Source of the DNA: Alkalitalea saponilacus | GTDB lineage: Bacteria; Bacteroidota; Bacteroidia; Bacteroidales; Marinilabiliaceae | Length of the DNA stretch: 64,000 nucleotides | Direction: 5' to 3' | Assembly: GCF_900168165.1 (NCBI RefSeq) | Contig: NZ_FUYV01000003.1 | Location: 62,001-126,000, forward strand | Shown: positions 17,344-27,128 of the stretch, piece by piece | Numbering within the stretch: the stretch's first letter is position 1 | Layout: each line of letters opens with the position of its first letter | Made by a program: the position numbers and the translations under genes | Notes under the pieces: model-generated | The model's input: only the letters and a program-made list of their open reading frames with translations | Database searches by the model: none | Told to the model about the DNA's origin: nothing

Positions 17344-18606
17344 ATGCATTATCAAAGTGGCCTGATTTATCTGATGATTTTTTTAGTAATTGCCATTGAT
17401 GTTTTTTTGTTTTGGCGATGGAAAAAAGGAGGATATTACAGGCATATTCCTGGCCGTACTTTGGCCATTTTACTCTTCGCGGTTCTACCGCTGGTTTCAA
17501 TTGCAGGTTTCATTTACATCGGTTATCGCCTGCCACTTGCAGATAATTCTTTAATTTATCGGAATTTTGGATGGATTCTGTTTACTTTTTTAAGCATATA
17601 CTCTTTTAAGCTTATATACTCTGCTTTTCATGGTGGAGGATTGTTGATTTTTAAAAAATCAACCAGAGATACAGCTAAGAAACATCATTACCCGCGAATT
17701 ACCCGTCGTAAGTTTTTAAGTCAGGTTGGTATTATTATGGCTACAGCGCCATTTGTTTCACTGATGTTTGGCGCTTTCAGAGGGCGATTTGCATTTTACA
17801 CCCGTCATGTCAGACTCTCATTTCCAAATCTGCCGGAAGGTTTCGATGGCTTACGTATTGCTCATATTTCCGATCTGCATTTGGGAAGTTTTGGTAACAA
17901 TCGCGAACCACTTCGCGAAGCTGTTCATTTGATTAATGCAGAGCATCCCGATTTAATTCTGTTTACCGGAGATATGGTGAATAATTTTGCCGGAGAAATG
18001 GATGGCTGGGAGGGCATTTTTTCAAAACTGAAAGCTCCTTTGGGAAAGTTTTCAGTTTTAGGAAATCACGATTATGGCAATTACAGTCGGTGGGAATCGA
18101 AAGCTGAGAAGGCTGCAAATTTTGATGGTATCATTTCTGGTCAGGAAAGAATGGGATTTAAGGTACTCAAAAATGAATCGGTCATTCTCACAAGAAACGG
18201 TGATTCAATCGGATTAGGCGGAGTAGAAAACTGGGGAACTGCCTCGTATCCCAGAAATGGAGATTTGGATCAAACCTCAGAGAGTATTGCCGGACAATCT
18301 TTTAGCGTGCTGATGTCACACGATCCTGATCATTGGGATCAGAAAGTTCTGGAACATGGTCGGTTTGATTTGACCTTATCAGGCCATACACATGGAATGC
18401 AATTTGGCATTGAAAAGGGAGATTTCCGTTGGAGTCCTGCGCAATATGTTCAAAAAAGATGGGCCGGGCTCTATCAGGAAGGTGATAAGTTTTTGTATGT
18501 GAATCGCGGATTAGGCTATCACGGATTGCCTGCACGTGTTGGTATGCCGCCTGAAATTACTATTATTGAATTAAGCCGGGGAACATCTGGTACTGAGCCG
18601 ATGTAA
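17344..18606 (+). CDS. Membrane-anchored metallophosphoesterase (YkuE/YaeI-like)
   Basis: A 420-residue protein. Three or four membrane segments lie in the first 100 or so residues, then a cytoplasm-like stretch and RRKFLSQVGIIMATAPF near 120-136, which reads like an internal twin-arginine signal or a further membrane anchor. The calcineurin-type phosphoesterase domain follows with its metal ligands: SDLHLGSFG near 175, FTGDMVNN near 208, LGNHDYGNY near 238, a His in MSHDPDH, and SGHTHGMQFG near 347. Related proteins hydrolyse phosphodiester or lipid phosphate groups at the membrane. The substrate here is not known. The gene stands alone, with its own promoter upstream. Confidence 0.88.
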   Translation: MHYQSGLIYLMIFLVIAIDVFLFWRWKKGGYYRHIPGRTLAILLFAVLPLVSIAGFIYIGYRLPLADNSLIYRNFGWILFTFLSIYSFKLIYSAFHGGGLLIFKKSTRDTAKKHHYPRITRRKFLSQVGIIMATAPFVSLMFGAFRGRFAFYTRHVRLSFPNLPEGFDGLRIAHISDLHLGSFGNNREPLREAVHLINAEHPDLILFTGDMVNNFAGEMDGWEGIFSKLKAPLGKFSVLGNHDYGNYSRWESKAEKAANFDGIISGQERMGFKVLKNESVILTRNGDSIGLGGVENWGTASYPRNGDLDQTSESIAGQSFSVLMSHDPDHWDQKVLEHGRFDLTLSGHTHGMQFGIEKGDFRWSPAQYVQKRWAGLYQEGDKFLYVNRGLGYHGLPARVGMPPEITIIELSRGTSGTEPM

Positions 18607-18720
18607 CAGGCTTCGAATATTCAAGACTTTCATTTTTAATAGTTCGTTAAATTTTTATATTTAGTAGAAATTCAAGCACATGTAAAATTATTTGCTATAT
18701 GCGTAATTAAACATTTGCCT

Positions 18721-18768
18721 TTGTCTAATATCTAAATTTCTAATCCCGATGCATCGGGACTAACGATC
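18721..18768. repeat. Short repeat carrying an inserted TCCCGAT palindrome
   Basis: TTGTCTAATATCTAAATTT at 18721-18739, CTAA, the palindrome TCCCGATGCATCGGGA (18744-18759), a second CTAA, then CGATCT. The copy at 16936-16964 has the same left and right parts with a single CTAA and no palindrome. The palindrome therefore looks like a 16-base insert flanked by a 4-base duplication. Confidence 0.6.
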
Positions 18769-18829
18769 TATTGATTTAACTTGCAATATTTAATAAAATT
18801 TACTTATTTTGATCATATTAATTTTTAGT

Positions 18830-18853
18830 AAAACACCATTTTAATGGTGTTTT
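18830..18853 (+). terminator. Hairpin just upstream of the M16 peptidase gene
   Basis: AAAACACCATT and AATGGTGTTTT form an inverted repeat followed by a T-rich run ending about 20 bases before the ATG at 18878. It has terminator form for the upstream gene but sits in the M16 leader, so it may also act as an attenuator. Confidence 0.5.
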
Positions 18854-18877
18854 TGTTTTACTCTAATCCTTGCTATA

Positions 18878-21706
18878 ATGAGACGCATTTCGAAAAACTT
18901 ACTATTTGTTTTAGGCTTTTTCTTTGCCTTTTCTTCTATTTCTGCACAAAATCTGGCAGAAATTCCAGTTCCGTTAGATCCAATGGTACGAACCGGTACG
19001 CTTCAAAACGGATTAACTTATTACATTCGTTATAATGAAGAGCCAAAAGACAGAGCCAGTTTCTATATTGTTCAGAACGTCGGAGCCTTGCTGGAAGAGG
19101 ATCATCAAAATGGGTTGGCTCACTTTCTGGAGCACATGGCTTTTAATGGCACAGAAAATTTTGAAGGGAAGGGCATTCTCAATACGCTTGAACGGCATGG
19201 AGTAGCCTTTGGCAGAAATATTAATGCTTACACCTCCTTTAACGAAACAGTATACAACATCAGTGATGTTCCGGTTAATCGTCCCGGGATTCTTGATACC
19301 TGTCTGTTGATTCTTTATGATTGGAGCAACGGACTGTTGCTTACCGATGAAGAAATTGAACTTGAGCGAGGCGTAATTCTGGAAGAGTGGCGTACCAGAA
19401 GAAACTCCAATATCAGGATGAGAGATCAATGGTTCCCGGTTTTATTTGAAGGTTCAATGTATGCAGTTCGTGATATAATTGGTGACACGACTGTTATTAA
19501 ATATCATGACCCTGAAGTACTCAGGCAGTTTTATCACGATTGGTACCGAACAGATTTACAGGCCATTATTATGGTTGGCCAATTTGATGTGGATGAAATG
19601 GAGGAAAAAGTGATAGAACTTTTTTCAGAAATCCCAGCAGTAGAAAATGCTCTGGAGCGTCCATTTTTTGAAATTCCAAAGCGGGAAGGTACCGCGTTTG
19701 TTGTGGCTACCGACAGGGAAGCCACCCAAACGAGCATCACCATATATATCCCTCGAAGAAACCGGGATATGCAAAAGAAAACTCTTGAAGATTTGAGATC
19801 CGGATACATACGCTCTCTGTATAATTCCATGACAAGTGCTCGAATTCAGGAGCTATTGCAACAGGGAACACCACCTTTTATTAATGGTTACACACAGGCC
19901 GGTGGATTTATGAGAGGTTACGATTCTTATGTTATTGGGGTTACTGCGAATCCCGGTGAAGCAGAAAAGGCTGTTGAAGCCATAATGGTTGAGACAGAGA
20001 GGGTTTTAAGGTATGGATTTACAGAAAATGAATTGGCAAGAGCCAAATCCAATATTCTCACAAACCTGGAGAGTAGGTATAATGACAGAGGAAAAATCCG
20101 AAATGATGTATTTGCACGACAATTGCAGAATCATTACCTGATAAATGCTGTTGTTCCAGGCATTGAGTTTGAGTATGAATTTGCCAATCAGGTAATTCCC
20201 GGAATCACAGTCGAAGAAGTTTCTGCAATAGCGCGGGAGTGGATACGCGAAGATAACCGAACCATTGTTGTGACCGGTCCTGATAATATAGAACACATTG
20301 CAGAGACAAGTGCCTTTTCTATCATGGATGGTGTTAAACTTGCCGAAATTTCACCATATGAGGATCGTTTGCTTGCTGAAAGCCTTATTGAAAAGGAGTT
20401 ACCCGGTTCCTCAATTGAGCAAACTGTAATTCTTGAAGATTTTGATGCTGTGGAATGGACGCTTTCAAATGGTGTGCGCGTTGTGTTCAGACATGCAGAT
20501 TATGAAAAAGACAACGTGTTGTTATCCGCCTATAGCCCGGGAGGTTCTTCTGTTAAGGGAAATGATTTTGTGCCTTCAATCACGCTTTTTAACGAGTTGA
20601 TAACCAGCTATGGCGTGGGAGATTTTGATGCCGTTTCATTGCAACAGATGCTGTCCGGGAAACGGGTTTCGGTGCGCCCTATGGTTTATGATTTTTCGGA
20701 AACCATAAGTGGTAATGCCGCGCCACGGGATTTTGAAACCATGATGCAACTGGTTTATCTCTATTTTGAGCAGCCAAGATTCGATGAGGAGGCACACAAT
20801 GCATTAATGTCACGCTATGTCTCTTTTGTGGCCAATATGCAGAATGAACCTCGTAAGATAATGAGTGATTCTATCACATTGTTATTATCCGATTTTCATC
20901 CCAGAGTCAGAAACTTGGATGTGTCGTTGATTAATGAAGTCTGTTTTGAGCAGATTAGAGCAATTTATCAGGATAGGATTCATGATGCTTCTGATTTTGT
21001 TTTCTTTATTGTAGGTAACATGGATGAAGAAGTTGTCAGGTTAATGTCTAAACAATATCTGGGTTCTTTAACCGGCACCGGACGTGAAGAGACATGGGTT
21101 GACCATGGTGTAAGGTTTCCTCAAGGCCAACAAAAAAAGCAAATTGAAATACCTTTGGAAATACCCAAAGCCAACGTAAATGTGTTCTATTCACGGGAAA
21201 TGGACTATGCCCCTGAGAATTTAATGTTTATGCGTGTGTTGAGAGGGATTCTGAATCTGAGGTATATTGAAACCATTCGCGAAGACGAGGGAGGTACTTA
21301 CGGGGTTTCTGTTGGCTGGACGATGAACCGTAAACCGGTTCAAACGGGAGGGATACAGATGAGGTTCGAAACAGACCCCGAAAGAGTTGACCATCTGAAA
21401 CCAATTCTTTACAGAGAGATTGAGAAAATCATTGCAGAGGGTCCCACGCAGGATGACTTCCAAAAAACCATTGAAAACATTTTGAAGGACAGAGAGCAGG
21501 CGCGCCGGCACAATTCGTTTTGGCTTAATTCGCTATATAACTTCTATAGAGAAGGGGTAAATCATGCAGATGAAGAAAACTTTGAAGAGATTGCCCGTAA
21601 CATGACTTTGGAGGATATACATCAGTTTGTTATAGAGTTTTTTAATGAAGCTGATTTAATGGATATACTATTTCTGCCACAGGCAGAAATAGTATCTGCT
21701 AATTAA
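18878..21706 (+). CDS. M16 family zinc metallopeptidase (insulinase/pitrilysin type)
   Basis: A 942-residue exported protease: signal peptide to about residue 24 (FAFSSISAQ), then two M16 halves. The inverted zinc motif HFLEH is at residues 82-86 with the distal Glu in LERGVILEEW, about 75 residues on. The first half ends near residue 480. The second half (VEWTLSNGVRVVFRHADYEK onward) lacks the zinc motif, as usual for the inactive half of these clamshell enzymes. The family degrades short peptides, probably in the periplasm. It converges with the 985-residue gene 6 bases away, and a perfect hairpin is encoded within its last codons. Confidence 0.93.
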   Translation: MRRISKNLLFVLGFFFAFSSISAQNLAEIPVPLDPMVRTGTLQNGLTYYIRYNEEPKDRASFYIVQNVGALLEEDHQNGLAHFLEHMAFNGTENFEGKGILNTLERHGVAFGRNINAYTSFNETVYNISDVPVNRPGILDTCLLILYDWSNGLLLTDEEIELERGVILEEWRTRRNSNIRMRDQWFPVLFEGSMYAVRDIIGDTTVIKYHDPEVLRQFYHDWYRTDLQAIIMVGQFDVDEMEEKVIELFSEIPAVENALERPFFEIPKREGTAFVVATDREATQTSITIYIPRRNRDMQKKTLEDLRSGYIRSLYNSMTSARIQELLQQGTPPFINGYTQAGGFMRGYDSYVIGVTANPGEAEKAVEAIMVETERVLRYGFTENELARAKSNILTNLESRYNDRGKIRNDVFARQLQNHYLINAVVPGIEFEYEFANQVIPGITVEEVSAIAREWIREDNRTIVVTGPDNIEHIAETSAFSIMDGVKLAEISPYEDRLLAESLIEKELPGSSIEQTVILEDFDAVEWTLSNGVRVVFRHADYEKDNVLLSAYSPGGSSVKGNDFVPSITLFNELITSYGVGDFDAVSLQQMLSGKRVSVRPMVYDFSETISGNAAPRDFETMMQLVYLYFEQPRFDEEAHNALMSRYVSFVANMQNEPRKIMSDSITLLLSDFHPRVRNLDVSLINEVCFEQIRAIYQDRIHDASDFVFFIVGNMDEEVVRLMSKQYLGSLTGTGREETWVDHGVRFPQGQQKKQIEIPLEIPKANVNVFYSREMDYAPENLMFMRVLRGILNLRYIETIREDEGGTYGVSVGWTMNRKPVQTGGIQMRFETDPERVDHLKPILYREIEKIIAEGPTQDDFQKTIENILKDREQARRHNSFWLNSLYNFYREGVNHADEENFEEIARNMTLEDIHQFVIEFFNEADLMDILFLPQAEIVSAN
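21665..21695. terminator. Bidirectional hairpin embedded in the end of the M16 coding region
   Basis: ATACTATTTCTGCC and GGCAGAAATAGTAT form a perfect 14-bp stem with a 3-base loop. It lies inside the last 15 codons of the M16 gene (stop at 21706) and just past the stop of the convergent gene at 21713. It can serve as terminator for the minus-strand gene and possibly for both. Confidence 0.6.
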
Positions 21707-21712
21707 TTCTAA

Positions 21713-24670
21713 TCAGTTCACCAAAAAACTATTAAAGCCTGTTCTCATAATGAATTCATGAAAAGGCTGATTGTCGAAACTTCTTATTCCAAACCGGTAT
21801 CCTAAACTGAATGGAAGCACGAACCTGAAAAAATGAGTGTCGGCATGTATTTCGGTTCCATAGGAATAAAAATTACGTTGATATTTATTGACATCACCGG
21901 ATGTCGCATCGGTCAATGAATAATTTGCAATTGCTGCATCGTAAAACAGGTTTAACCTCAACCGTTTAATGTAGGCAAATGCCCCGATTGAAGTATCAGG
22001 ATTCCAGAGTGGCAGCATATAGGTGTTGCGCATTACATACATTTCATCGTTATATATGGATGAGTAGCCGCGCGGATACCCCAGTAAATCGTTGTACCTG
22101 AAAAACCGGATGTAATCATCACCATTTCCGGCTACTTCGCCGTTGTTTTTTATCTGATAATTATTATCGATGGCTATGGTATGGTGTTGCATAATTCCCG
22201 GAAAATAAAGCCTGGAGAATAGACCAAAAATATTTCCCCTGTCCAGGTCACCATGGATTGAATGTCGGTACACACCCTGAAAGACCTGTCCCATACGAGG
22301 TGCAACATCCCGGGATGCACCACGTCTGAGATTTTGAAAGTAAAGACTGTACTCCATGCTGTAAAAATCATAACCGCGAAGTGTCTCTTCTCTGGTAACT
22401 CCTGTCGGAATAAGCTGATTGGCTTGCAAAATATATTGTGTCATAGGGAAACTGATGCCGGTCTGTTTCTGCCAGGAGAGGGTAACCTCAGGTGATAAAA
22501 ACCTGTTAAAATTTCCTCTGCTCAGGTTCAGCGGCACCTGCATTCCAAACTCAAGTCTGGTATGGTTTATTTGTTGGTCAGTATCAATAAAATATATTTC
22601 ATCACCTGATTGATAAAATCCACTGCGCTCAAATTGGGAATCACCTGCTCTGATTCCCAGTTTCAGCACCGGAAACCATCCGCGGTAAATCATATGAAGG
22701 TGGTATTTTTCGTGCGATTTAGATGGGTCGGCATTATAGCCTGCCGAAAAGATTGCTGTGCCTAACAGATTTTGTGACATCACAGAAACGCCGGTGTAAA
22801 TCTCACTTCGGTCGAAATCTGCATAAACCGGAGCCCAGCTGTGGACGTTAAACAGATTCCATTTGCTGTATCTCTTTACTTCATATTCGGTTTTTGGGAT
22901 AGGGGGGGGAGCGGTCTCTTTCTGAACTATGATGCTGTCAATGAGGGCGTCGAGGAGTGAGTTGCTCTTTGTTGTCGTTTTTTCCGATGGGTTGTCATTG
23001 TAACGCGCCAAAGAAAACCCGCGACTGTTATAATTGCTGTAAACTATTTGATTGTTTTTTGAAACGGCAGGGAACATCGCTCCAAATCTGGATGAAGTCA
23101 ATTGCTTTTTTTGCCCTGTTTTGGTGTTGATGGAGAATATTTCATCACTAATAGCACCTTTGGCATTGTACCAGATGGTATCTCCGCTTTGTGCCGGATG
23201 CCTGATTTCATCAAATCCTGGCGAGGTAATCTGTTGCCATGTTTCTGATTCAGGATTTAGAGTATAAATTGCTTTCCCCTCCGGTGAAAGCAATACGCAA
23301 ACAATGTTTTCTCCATTCAGATTCCATGATGGCGTGAGCGGGAAATGGTTTTCCGGAGTTGAAATTTCTTTTAATTTCTCACCTGTTTTACCATCTATGA
23401 TGGTGATGAAAAACCTGTAATCGGGTGTTGTTTCAACTGCGGCAATCATATTTTCCCGGGGATGCAAGGCAGGTGCAAAAAAGTTGGACTTTTGAGTAAT
23501 GGTATAGGTTTTACCGGTTTTAAGGTGATGGGTTCTGATGACCGACCACGATTCATTTTCCCATCGCGGATGGTACACCAGTTCACTCCATGCCACAAGG
23601 TTGCTGTTGGCCGATATGGGTTCAGCTTCACGTATCCCGGTGTAAACAAGCGTTTCAGTTTGTCCGGTATGCAGATTCACTGAAACTATTTGCGAACGCA
23701 ACGCAGGTCCACGCAGCTCCGCAACCACCAGTGAATCTGAAATGAATTGTGGATGTGTGTATCGAAGGTAATCGGCATGCGAGGCAGATACAGAGTCATA
23801 CCGTGTAAAATTTTGTCCGGCCATTTCATTTTCCCATTCGCGGGTTAATTGCTCAAACATGCTGTTGTAAAGTCGTTTCTGATTCAAACCGGTGTGTCGG
23901 CGTATGGAACGATTAAACGGGGTCAACATCCAGCTGTTTCTTCCACTGTTTCTAATGGTTTTTTCCCAAAGTTCGGGACCATAAACTTTCCTTGCCATGG
24001 CGGTGAGTGGATAGCCCATTTTGTAATAATCAGGCACATAGTCTCTGAATGAACCCATATATGCCTTATCGTAGCTGAATTTTCCCTTTTCAACCAATTG
24101 AGCTTTTAGTTCACGATTAAATTCAAATGAGCGGCCACGTCCGCTGTTTGTAAGAGCTGTTTCAGCAATGATGGCATCTCCCTCCAAAAACCACATGGGT
24201 AAATACATTCCCAACACTCCGCCCACCGCCTGTTGCCCGGTAAAATAGTTTAAAATCCGAGTAAAACCCTGATTGAGTTTGTCAATCTGCACAACATGCC
24301 TGTATTCGTGAATGGCCAAATGTTCAAGCCAATCGGTGGAACCAATGTTCTGATGTGGAGTTGAAAAGAACTCTGTTCGCCGGGGAGCCCACGAAACAAA
24401 ACCATTTGAATATACGGTATGGTTATGAATGAGTAAATCAACCCTGTGGGGTTGATGTTTCAAAGTTCCTGATATATGCGGAGCCATGCTGTCGATGAAA
24501 GCAGCCAGTCGTAAGGCTTCTTTTTCGAGACTCTCCTCAAAAACAATGCGAACCGCCGGTGTTTTTACCTGGTTCCATCTGAGTCTTGCGGGGTCTGAAC
24601 CTGATGAGTAATACTGCGACGATGCCGAAAAACTCAATAACAGAAGGACAAAAAAGGCAGTATATCTCAT
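21713..24670 (-). CDS. Outer-membrane protein with gluzincin-like domain, propeller and barrel
   Basis: A 985-residue exported protein (signal to about residue 18, SFSASSQ). Residues 20-270 resemble a peptidase-MA-type domain: HEYRH at 121-125 and WFLEGDAIIAE at 160-170 give the two His and the downstream Glu of a gluzincin zinc site. Residues about 300-600 carry TolB-like beta-propeller blades (GKAIYTLNPESETWQQIT). The last 370 or so residues are rich in alternating strands and aromatic girdles and end in an outer-membrane barrel pattern (LPFSLGYRFGIRS). A surface-exposed or periplasmic protease tethered to its own barrel is the straightforward reading, but catalytic activity is not proven. 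A TATATTTG box (minus strand, 24703-24710) precedes the start. Confidence 0.75.
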   Translation of the reverse strand: MRYTAFFVLLLLSFSASSQYYSSGSDPARLRWNQVKTPAVRIVFEESLEKEALRLAAFIDSMAPHISGTLKHQPHRVDLLIHNHTVYSNGFVSWAPRRTEFFSTPHQNIGSTDWLEHLAIHEYRHVVQIDKLNQGFTRILNYFTGQQAVGGVLGMYLPMWFLEGDAIIAETALTNSGRGRSFEFNRELKAQLVEKGKFSYDKAYMGSFRDYVPDYYKMGYPLTAMARKVYGPELWEKTIRNSGRNSWMLTPFNRSIRRHTGLNQKRLYNSMFEQLTREWENEMAGQNFTRYDSVSASHADYLRYTHPQFISDSLVVAELRGPALRSQIVSVNLHTGQTETLVYTGIREAEPISANSNLVAWSELVYHPRWENESWSVIRTHHLKTGKTYTITQKSNFFAPALHPRENMIAAVETTPDYRFFITIIDGKTGEKLKEISTPENHFPLTPSWNLNGENIVCVLLSPEGKAIYTLNPESETWQQITSPGFDEIRHPAQSGDTIWYNAKGAISDEIFSINTKTGQKKQLTSSRFGAMFPAVSKNNQIVYSNYNSRGFSLARYNDNPSEKTTTKSNSLLDALIDSIIVQKETAPPPIPKTEYEVKRYSKWNLFNVHSWAPVYADFDRSEIYTGVSVMSQNLLGTAIFSAGYNADPSKSHEKYHLHMIYRGWFPVLKLGIRAGDSQFERSGFYQSGDEIYFIDTDQQINHTRLEFGMQVPLNLSRGNFNRFLSPEVTLSWQKQTGISFPMTQYILQANQLIPTGVTREETLRGYDFYSMEYSLYFQNLRRGASRDVAPRMGQVFQGVYRHSIHGDLDRGNIFGLFSRLYFPGIMQHHTIAIDNNYQIKNNGEVAGNGDDYIRFFRYNDLLGYPRGYSSIYNDEMYVMRNTYMLPLWNPDTSIGAFAYIKRLRLNLFYDAAIANYSLTDATSGDVNKYQRNFYSYGTEIHADTHFFRFVLPFSLGYRFGIRSFDNQPFHEFIMRTGFNSFLVN

Positions 24671-24935
24671 TGGAGTGGTTTCTTATTCAGTTTATATTGT
24701 GTCAAATATAACAATAGATGATTATATTTTGAGTGTAGATGAAGTTGGATGTTAATCATCTTATATAAAATTCTCTTTTTCTCTATATTGAAAACAATCG
24801 GGTTTTGCCGATTGTTTAAGATATAAATGTTAGTTTGATTCCATCTGTTTTGTTGAACAATGGAAAATTAATCTCAAAAATATCATACTTTTACCTCGAT
24901 ATTTTTTAAGTGGTTTTGAAGGGAAGAAATTCAGG

Positions 24936-26642
24936 ATGGATAAACACAGGTTTGTAATATACCAGTTGTTGCCACGGTTGTTTGGTAACTCAAATAATAT
25001 CAATGTTTCCAATGGAAATATTGACCAAAATGGGTGCGGAAAATTTAGTGATGTCAGCAAAGAAGCGTTGACTTCTATTGCCGGATTGGGTGCCACGCAT
25101 GTTTGGTACACCGGAGTGATTGAGCATGCCACGTGTAGCGATTTTTCAAAGTATGGAATTGCATCCGATTCTCCGGACGTGGTCAAAGGACAGGCCGGGT
25201 CGCCTTATGCCATAAAGGATTATTACGATGTAGCTCCCGATTTGGCTGTTGAAGTTAACAACAGAATGGCTGAGTTTGAAAATCTCATCGCAAGAACACA
25301 TGCTGCAGATTTAAAGGTGATTATTGATTTTGTGCCTAATCATGTGGCAAGAAATTACACCTCCGATGCAGCCCCAAAAGGCATTGAGCCTTTTGGAAAA
25401 AAGGATAATAAAAAGGTCTCCTTTGCAAAAGACAACAACTACTACTATTTGCCCGGCACTACGTTCAAATCTCCTTTGCAAATTACCAACATAAAACCAT
25501 GGAAAGAGTCTCCTGCCAGAGCTACCGGAAATGATTGCTTTTCGCCGGCTCCGTCGGTAAACGACTGGTACGAGACGGTGAAACTGAATTACGGAATGGA
25601 TTATCAGGGAGGTACTCATGCTGATTTTGAGCCCGAACCGGATACCTGGAGAAAAATGCTCGACATCGTGCTTTATTGGTCTCAAAAAGGGGTAGATGGG
25701 TTCAGGTGTGACATGGCCGGGATGGTTCCGGTTGAGTTTTGGCGCTGGATGATTGGGGAGGTTCGCGCTAAATTTCCGGAGAAGCTCTTCATTGCTGAGA
25801 TTTATGAGGCCGAAAGATATGAAGACTACATTTTTAAAGCCGGTTTTGATTTTCTGTACGATAAAGTGGTGCTTTATGATACATTGCGCAACGTCATGGA
25901 GGGAAAGGCTCCGGCATCCGAATTAACAGATTGCTGGCAAAAAACCGATGGTCTGCATCATTTCCTGCTCTATTTTTTGGAAAACCATGACGAACAACGG
26001 TTGTCCAGCGATTTTTTTATGGCCAATGGCCACAAGGCCATTCCCGGAATGGTAGTGGCCGCCACCATGTTTAACAACCCGTTGCTCATCTATTTTGGTC
26101 AGGAGCTTGGCGAAAGAGGAATGGATGAAGAAGGTTTCAGTGGCCGTGATGGACGCACCACCATTTTCGATTATTGGAGCATAGATTTGATTCAAAAATG
26201 GCGTTCAAATGGCGATTGGACTGGTACGGAATTGCCAAAAGCGGCCGCTGACTTACGCAGCTTTTATCAAAAGCTGCTTACCATTATCCATCAGAAACCT
26301 GCTTTTTACAAAGGTCGTTTTTATGATTTGATGTGGGTAAACAGGCACGAATTCTTCTGCCACGACAAAATTTATGCTTTTATGCGATATGAAGGAGGCC
26401 ATTGTTTCCTCATATTGGCCAATTTCTCAGATAAACAGCAATCCTTTAAACTGAAAATTCCTTTGGATGCCATGGACACTTGTGGTATGAAGAATGAACT
26501 GTTCTATAATGGCATTGACTTGCTTGGATTTAACCGCCCACTTCAATTCCCTGCCGCTGTTGCTTCAAATGGAGGGTTAGGAGGCCGTTTGGAGCCTTAT
26601 ACTGCCTCGATTTACGAATTAAAAGGACATGTATTGGATTAA
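24936..26642 (+). CDS. GH13 alpha-amylase family enzyme, probably cytoplasmic
   Basis: A 568-residue enzyme without a signal peptide (MDKHRFVIYQLLPRLFG). The GH13 conserved regions are in order: IDFVPNHVARN near 130, GVDGFRCDMAGM near 253 with the nucleophile Asp, FIAEIYEAER near 286 with the acid/base Glu, and LENHDEQRL near 348 with the third catalytic Asp. A C-terminal all-beta domain follows from about 480. Such enzymes act on alpha-glucans; the subfamily cannot be decided by reading alone. It is not in an obvious glycogen operon; the next gene, a small unknown, is 100 bases downstream. Confidence 0.9.
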   Translation: MDKHRFVIYQLLPRLFGNSNNINVSNGNIDQNGCGKFSDVSKEALTSIAGLGATHVWYTGVIEHATCSDFSKYGIASDSPDVVKGQAGSPYAIKDYYDVAPDLAVEVNNRMAEFENLIARTHAADLKVIIDFVPNHVARNYTSDAAPKGIEPFGKKDNKKVSFAKDNNYYYLPGTTFKSPLQITNIKPWKESPARATGNDCFSPAPSVNDWYETVKLNYGMDYQGGTHADFEPEPDTWRKMLDIVLYWSQKGVDGFRCDMAGMVPVEFWRWMIGEVRAKFPEKLFIAEIYEAERYEDYIFKAGFDFLYDKVVLYDTLRNVMEGKAPASELTDCWQKTDGLHHFLLYFLENHDEQRLSSDFFMANGHKAIPGMVVAATMFNNPLLIYFGQELGERGMDEEGFSGRDGRTTIFDYWSIDLIQKWRSNGDWTGTELPKAAADLRSFYQKLLTIIHQKPAFYKGRFYDLMWVNRHEFFCHDKIYAFMRYEGGHCFLILANFSDKQQSFKLKIPLDAMDTCGMKNELFYNGIDLLGFNRPLQFPAAVASNGGLGGRLEPYTASIYELKGHVLD

Positions 26643-26741
26643 TTTTTACATTTCGATTCTGACTAGAAACTATTTACATTCACCCATTTTGTTTGTATAT
26701 TATAGAAGTTATCATTTACTAAACTTCTAAACACACAAAAA

Positions 26742-27074
26742 ATGGGGAAAATTAATTTCACTTTTAACATTGCCCTGGATGAGCAGGAATTTGTGAGGGT
26801 TGACGACTATATTTTTACCACCAGGGAAACACTGAGGAGGGAGGAACCAAAGGTTCAACTGATTTGTGAGAAATTTCTTTCTACGCTTAAAGAGTTTGAA
26901 GGACAATTGACCATGAAAATTGTGGAGGAGTACCTTCTTTTATCAAAAGCCTTAGACCAAACTTGCAGTTTTGAAAACAACTGGGACGATAAAAAAATCC
27001 TCACCGAATTAATCAATGGAGCCGACCATCCGGTTAGCTGGTATGCACGAAATTGCAAAGTAGTATGTGTTTGA
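26742..27074 (+). CDS. Small hypothetical protein
   Basis: A 110-residue soluble protein I do not recognise. It starts with MGKINFTFNIALDEQEFVRV and is otherwise helical and charged (EFEGQLTMKIVEEYLLLSKA), ending with a two-Cys tail (ARNCKVVCV). There is no signal peptide or membrane segment. Codon use and its position between two plus-strand genes support it as a real gene. It is followed by the promoter and palindrome of the nucleoid-associated protein gene, so it is probably monocistronic. Confidence 0.6.
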   Translation: MGKINFTFNIALDEQEFVRVDDYIFTTRETLRREEPKVQLICEKFLSTLKEFEGQLTMKIVEEYLLLSKALDQTCSFENNWDDKKILTELINGADHPVSWYARNCKVVCV

Positions 27075-27085
27075 TTAATCTGTTT

Positions 27086-27120
27086 TTTGCTCAGTAAGTT
27101 CCTGATATTTTATATTTTTG
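27086..27120 (+). promoter_or_regulatory. Promoter candidate for the nucleoid-associated protein gene
   Basis: TTTG (27086-27089), a 23-base spacer, then TATTTTTG (27113-27120) fit the -33/-7 consensus at the long end of the spacing range. Transcription would begin at about 27127, immediately at the large palindrome 27129-27164. Confidence 0.45.
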
Positions 27121-27128
27121 TATGGTGT

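Noticed and set aside
22262-22495. Plus-strand ORFs opposite the 985-residue gene
   Set aside because: They are antisense shadows of a strongly coding minus-strand gene with no recognisable motifs.
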